A stretch of DNA of 46,419 nt from JBAXRT01 sp037131065. GTDB taxonomy: Bacteria; Bacteroidota; Bacteroidia; Bacteroidales; FEN-979. Location of the stretch: NCBI GenBank assembly GCA_037131065.1, contig JBAXRT010000004.1, positions 1 through 46,419 of the forward strand, written 5' to 3'. The notes beneath the pieces were generated by a model, which saw nothing but the letters and a program-made list of their open reading frames with translations, did no database searches and was not told the DNA's origin. Positions 42,367 through 46,419 of the stretch are shown here, in pieces (position 1 is the first letter of the stretch; the number at the start of each line of letters is the position of its first letter). The translations under genes and the position numbers were made by a program.

Positions 42367-43560
42367 ATGTTTCCACGTATAAGTGATCTTATTAATTATC
42401 TTTTCGGAACCAACCTCTCCATCCCGGTCCAGAGTTATGGATTCATGATGGCGCTGGCCTTCCTTCTCGGGGCGATCGTCCTTTACGGTGAGCTAAAAAG
42501 AAAGGAGAGAGAAGGGAGAATTCCGGCACAGAAAAAAACTGTCATCAAGGGCGCACCTGCGACGGTTACGGAACTTTCCTTGTCTGTAATCATGGGATTT
42601 ATCCTGGGATGGAAATTCATAGGTATTATTTTTCATTACCAGGATTTCAGTACAGATCCCCAGGGATTTATCCTTTCAGGACAGGGGAGCTTTCCTGGAG
42701 GGATATTGACAGGTATCGGGATACTCCTACTCACCTATTATCAGAAGAAAAAGCAGCAATCAGATCCCCCTGTTTCAGAAGAGGTCACCATCCATCCCTA
42801 CCAGCTGACAGGGAATATCGTCCTGATTGCAGCAGTCTTCGGAATCCTTGGGGCAAAGCTTTTTGACATGTTCGAGAGCATCGACAAACTTGTGAGCGAT
42901 CCCATCGGAACAATACTCTCTTTTGATGGAATGGCTTTTTACGGAGGACTGATCGTTGCTGCTTTTGCCGTAGTCTATTATGCCCACAGGAATAAGATTA
43001 CCATGGCCAATATCATGGACGCCATTGCCCCTTCATTGATTCTCGCCTATGCCATCGGACGGATAGGATGCCAGCTGGCCGGGGATGGCTGCTGGGGCAT
43101 TGTAAATACCTCTCCAATGCCATCGTGGCTGGTCTTTCTGCCTGACTGGATGTGGAGTTTCCGCTACCCTCATAATGTCATTGATGAAGGCATGCGGATC
43201 CAGGCTTGTACTGGTAGCCACTGCTTTGTACTTCCTTATCCAGTCTATCCTACCCCACTCTATGAGACCTTGCTCGGACTGGTCATCTTTTTGGTTCTGA
43301 TGACAATCCGCAAGCATCTGAATGTTCCCGGCCACCTTTTTTGCGTTTACCTTATTCTCAATGGAATTGAACGTTTTTTTATAGAAAAGATCCGGATCAA
43401 TCCCGTTCATGATATTGCAGGATTAAAACTTACCCAGGCTGAGATCATCGCAATCCTCCTCATCATCATCGGCTCGGTCGGCTTAGTCTACTTTAAAAAA
43501 GTCAGTGACGCTGTAACAATAAAGGAACCGGCTCATCCAAACCAAAAACGAAATCCCTGA
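42367..43560 (+). CDS. lgt: Prolipoprotein diacylglyceryl transferase
   Basis: 397 residues, about 100 longer than the E. coli enzyme. Transfers diacylglycerol to the lipobox Cys of prolipoproteins; this organism has clear lipobox proteins in the window. Seven or so membrane segments can be read. Key blocks are the N-terminal SIPVQSYGFMMALAFLLG, the central MAFYGGLIVAAFAVVYY, and the signature GRIGCQLAGDGCWG (about residues 229-242), with the essential Arg and the final ERFFIEKIRIN. Extra length comes from a loop of about 60 residues near 45-65 and 118-150 (RKEREGRIPAQKK; KKKQQSDPP). It overlaps the next gene by one base (TGATG). Confidence 0.92.
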   Translation: MFPRISDLINYLFGTNLSIPVQSYGFMMALAFLLGAIVLYGELKRKEREGRIPAQKKTVIKGAPATVTELSLSVIMGFILGWKFIGIIFHYQDFSTDPQGFILSGQGSFPGGILTGIGILLLTYYQKKKQQSDPPVSEEVTIHPYQLTGNIVLIAAVFGILGAKLFDMFESIDKLVSDPIGTILSFDGMAFYGGLIVAAFAVVYYAHRNKITMANIMDAIAPSLILAYAIGRIGCQLAGDGCWGIVNTSPMPSWLVFLPDWMWSFRYPHNVIDEGMRIQACTGSHCFVLPYPVYPTPLYETLLGLVIFLVLMTIRKHLNVPGHLFCVYLILNGIERFFIEKIRINPVHDIAGLKLTQAEIIAILLIIIGSVGLVYFKKVSDAVTIKEPAHPNQKRNP

Positions 43561-44357
43561 TGGATCTTAAAAAAATGACAAAACAAGTCTGCTCCCTAGT
43601 TAAGGAAACTGGCATTTTCATCCGTCGGGAAGTCAGAAAGATCAGGGCGGCAGACATTGAGATTAAAGGGCTGAACAACTTTGTTACCTATGTGGATAAA
43701 GCAGCTGAAAACATGCTTGTTGGCAAACTTTCAGAATTATTGCCGGGATCCGGATTTATTGCAGAGGAGAACAGTAGCCTGACCAGGGCTGAGTTCACCT
43801 GGGTGATCGATCCACTCGACGGAACTACCAACTTCATACATGGAGTTCCGCTCTATTCAATCAGTGTAGGTCTCCTGCAAGGAGATGAAATCCTCTCTGG
43901 TGTGATTCTGGAGATCAACCGGTCGGAATGTTTTTACACCTGGAAATCTGCCCCCTCCTTCCTGAATGGCAAAAAAATAACTGTCTCTTCTACTCCAACA
44001 GTCCAGGATTCACTTCTCGCCACCGGGTTTCCCTATTACGATTACGGGAGGCTCGATGAATACCTCGAGCTTTTCAGGTACCTGATGCAAAAAAGCCGGG
44101 GGGTCCGCCGGTTGGGATCAGCTGCAGCCGACATGGCATATGTGGCCTGCGGCCGCTTTGACGGCTTCTACGAGTATGGGCTCAGTCCATGGGATGTATG
44201 TGCAGGAGCCCTGCTGGTTACAAATGCCGGAGGAAGGGTAAGTGATTTCAGGGGCGAAAATGATTACCTGTTTGGCCGTGAAATGATCTCGACAAATGCC
44301 GGCATATTCTATGAATTTCTGAAACTCTTCAAAACCTGGAAACCTGCTCCCCGCTGA
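43560..44357 (+). CDS. Inositol-monophosphatase-family phosphatase
   Basis: 265 residues. Metal-dependent phosphatase of the IMPase/SuhB group: Glu69-Glu70 (IAEENSS), WVIDPLDGTTNFIHG (81-95) with the metal-binding DPLD, and the C-terminal SPWDVCAGALLVTNAGG, with the third metal Asp. The family acts on inositol phosphates, and some members on PAP or fructose bisphosphate. Translation is coupled to lgt by a one-base overlap, and the DUF5916 gene begins four bases after its stop. The precise substrate in this organism cannot be fixed from sequence; SuhB is a common label. Confidence 0.9.
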   Translation: MDLKKMTKQVCSLVKETGIFIRREVRKIRAADIEIKGLNNFVTYVDKAAENMLVGKLSELLPGSGFIAEENSSLTRAEFTWVIDPLDGTTNFIHGVPLYSISVGLLQGDEILSGVILEINRSECFYTWKSAPSFLNGKKITVSSTPTVQDSLLATGFPYYDYGRLDEYLELFRYLMQKSRGVRRLGSAAADMAYVACGRFDGFYEYGLSPWDVCAGALLVTNAGGRVSDFRGENDYLFGREMISTNAGIFYEFLKLFKTWKPAPR

Positions 44358-44361
44358 CCTG

Positions 44362-46419
44362 ATGAAACGATTTTCTCTCTTAATGATCCTTTCCCTCATT
44401 CATGTTGTTATCTTTGGACAGGCACCAAAAAAAAGTGTGCAGGCCTCAACGGCACTACAATCAATTAAAATCGACGGGATCCTGGATGAACCGGCCTGGC
44501 AGGATGCCCTCCCTGCCACGGATTTTATCCAGAGGATCCCCTTCAACGGTAGGCCGGCCACTTTCAGAACGGAAGTCAGGTTTCTTTATGACAACACCGG
44601 GCTTTACGTTGGCGCTTTCATGTTTGATCCTTCTCCCGACAGCATACCCATGCAGCTCGGACTCCGTGACTCCCACGAACTGAATGCGGACTATTTTCTA
44701 CTCATGCTCAGTCCATTCAACGATGGCCTGAATGCCTTTTGTTTCAAGGTGTGGATCTCTGACGTACAGACCGACTTCAAACTGCCCGGGGTCGGTGAAG
44801 AATCAGAAGACCTGAGCTGGGATGCAGTATGGCAAAGCAAGGCAAGAAAGAACAACCAGGGGTGGGTCACCGAGATGAAGATCCCCTATTCCGCCATCCG
44901 GTTTCCCAAAAAACCGCTCCAGGAGTGGGGGATGAACTGCCAACGCGATATCCGCCGGTATAGGGAAACGAGTACATGGAATTTTGTGGACTCAAAAGTT
45001 CAGGGAATTGTGAACCAGTGCGGCCTCCTCGACAGCATCACAAGGATAAAACCTCCGTTGCGACTCTCCGTTATGCCTTACGTATCAGGATACGTGGAGA
45101 AGAACCCGGAAAACAAGCAGTGGCAATTTACTTACAACTACGGGGCTGACCTGAAATACGGGATCAACGAAAGTTTTACACTCGATATGACCCTGATCCC
45201 CGATTTCGGCCAGGTTCCGTCTGATGATAAGATCTATAACTTCTCGCCCTTTGAGATCCGTTATGACGAAAAGCGTCAGTTCTTTACCGAAGGGACAGAG
45301 ATGTTCAACAAAGGGGGGATCTTTTATTCCCGAAGGGTCGGTAAACAGCCGAAAGGGTACAACGATGTAAGGAGCGATCTTGATTCAACCGAAGAGATCT
45401 CGAAAAACCCCATGCAGACCAGGCTGATCAATGCCACAAAAATATCGGGACGTACAAATAAAGGACTCGGGATCGGGTTTTTCAATGCCATGTCGGCCAA
45501 CACATGGGCTACCGTGAGGGATACGATCACCGGTGCAACAAGGGAAATTCTCACCCAGGGATTTACGAATTACAACATGATCGTATTTGACCAGAACCTG
45601 AAAAACAACTCTTACCTTGATTTTCTTAACACCAACTACTATATGCCCACCGAAGGATATACGGCAAATGTAACGGGCACCGACTTTAAATTCGCCAATA
45701 AAAAATACACCTATGCCCTGATCGGTAGTGGCTTTATCAGTCAGAAATATTACAGCCATGGCTCTCCCGACTTCGGTTATATGTATCAGCTCGGCTTTGG
45801 AAAGATCTCCGGAAATTTCAGGTTTTCTTACACCCAGACGATGGAGACCGACAAATACGATCCCAATGATATGGGGTTCAACCTGGTCAATAACCATTTC
45901 AATAACGATTTAAGATTCAATTATAACATTTACGAGCCGTTCGGAAAATTCCTCAACTGGTATAATTCTCTGAACCTTTCGTATAATACACTTTATAAGG
46001 ATTTCAAATACACCTCCTTCGATATCACTGCAGAAAGCAACACGACAACAAACAAGTACCTGACGATTGGGGCTTTCATGCTGGCCCGTCCCATCCCGGC
46101 ACATGATTATTATGAGCCTAGGGTCGATGGCTGGATGTATATCTCCCCCGCCAACGCTGAATTGACCCTTTGGCTCTCCCCTGATTACAGGAAGAAGTTT
46201 GTGGTTGATGCCTCGGTCATGGGTGTGATCTCTTCAAAAAATAAATCCTCGGGATTGGGATTGACAATAGAGCCAAGGTACAGGATCTCTAACCGGGTCT
46301 TCATGACCTATACACTTGGCTATCAAAAGATCTGGAACGATGTCGGGTATGTGATGGATTCAGTTGATGCCGCGCAGAACACCGTCATCCTTTTCGGCCG
46401 CCGTGACCGTCTGACCGTA
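44362..46419 (+). CDS. DUF5916 outer-membrane protein with CBM9-like domain, 3' end outside window
   Basis: The ATG at 44362 starts a frame open to the right edge (686 residues seen). A signal peptide (KRFSLLMILSLIHVVIFGQ) is followed by a carbohydrate-binding-module-9-like fold (about 35-210) with the typical opening IKIDGILDEPAWQDA and the block GWVTEMKIPYSAIRF, then the DUF5916 region with LTLDMTLIPDFGQ, NFSPFEIRYDEKRQFFTEG and long amphipathic strands that suggest an outer-membrane beta-barrel. Family members in Bacteroidota are about 700-850 residues, so a small part is missing. The function is unknown; binding of a surface glycan is possible. It starts four bases after the phosphatase gene. 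Confidence 0.87.
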   Translation, partial: MKRFSLLMILSLIHVVIFGQAPKKSVQASTALQSIKIDGILDEPAWQDALPATDFIQRIPFNGRPATFRTEVRFLYDNTGLYVGAFMFDPSPDSIPMQLGLRDSHELNADYFLLMLSPFNDGLNAFCFKVWISDVQTDFKLPGVGEESEDLSWDAVWQSKARKNNQGWVTEMKIPYSAIRFPKKPLQEWGMNCQRDIRRYRETSTWNFVDSKVQGIVNQCGLLDSITRIKPPLRLSVMPYVSGYVEKNPENKQWQFTYNYGADLKYGINESFTLDMTLIPDFGQVPSDDKIYNFSPFEIRYDEKRQFFTEGTEMFNKGGIFYSRRVGKQPKGYNDVRSDLDSTEEISKNPMQTRLINATKISGRTNKGLGIGFFNAMSANTWATVRDTITGATREILTQGFTNYNMIVFDQNLKNNSYLDFLNTNYYMPTEGYTANVTGTDFKFANKKYTYALIGSGFISQKYYSHGSPDFGYMYQLGFGKISGNFRFSYTQTMETDKYDPNDMGFNLVNNHFNNDLRFNYNIYEPFGKFLNWYNSLNLSYNTLYKDFKYTSFDITAESNTTTNKYLTIGAFMLARPIPAHDYYEPRVDGWMYISPANAELTLWLSPDYRKKFVVDASVMGVISSKNKSSGLGLTIEPRYRISNRVFMTYTLGYQKIWNDVGYVMDSVDAAQNTVILFGRRDRLTV

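Overview
The window looks like a chromosomal stretch from a member of the Bacteroidota, most likely an anaerobic Bacteroidales-type lineage. The case rests on several things seen together: a type IX secretion (gliding-motility type) C-terminal sorting domain, a short RpoD lacking region 1.1, TAnnTTTG promoter boxes, Bacteroidota-type hybrid sensors with beta-propeller repeats, DUF2807/DUF4097 envelope proteins and a DUF5916 outer-membrane protein. The [FeFe]-hydrogenase maturase HydG argues for an anaerobic or fermentative life. I see no tRNA, rRNA, CRISPR array, transposase, integrase or phage gene. No gap between genes exceeds 300 bases.

Layout. 1-4891: a TPR lipoprotein (cut by the left edge) directly behind recA, then nth, a divergent geranylgeranyl-reductase-like flavoprotein, and a T9SS-sorted surface protein. 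5088-9023: clpB, a MORN-repeat (YwqK-like) secreted protein, and recR. 9083-14105: glmM with a small ribbon-helix-helix-like gene on one strand; a TPR protein, a ComA-like phosphosulfolactate synthase and aroE on the other; then a DUF4342 protein. 14191-20095: three genes on the minus strand, SDR oxidoreductase -> 1201-residue hybrid sensor kinase -> aldehyde dehydrogenase.

20262-31432: ten genes in one direction: rpsO, pnp, rpoD, rpe, an HD phosphohydrolase, a UspA-type protein, a glycan trio (GT-C enzyme, DegT aminotransferase, DPM1-like GT2) and ligA. A strong stem-loop lies between rpsO and pnp, and a second one ends the block at ligA. 31463-34455 (minus): an ECF sigma factor, a membrane protein that may be its anti-sigma factor, and two secreted DUF4097/DUF2807 proteins, apparently one envelope-stress operon.

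34540-39147: an EamA transporter, then hydG, a TM1266-family regulator, a membrane histidine kinase and a second, diverged TM1266-like protein. This compact hydG-sensor cassette, with no hydE, hydF or hydrogenase structural gene in the window, is the most unusual arrangement here. 39134-46419: a lone carbamate kinase, a second EamA transporter, mtaB, lgt, an inositol-monophosphatase-like gene and a DUF5916 outer-membrane protein cut by the right edge.

All functional names come from reading motifs and gene order by eye. No database search was run.
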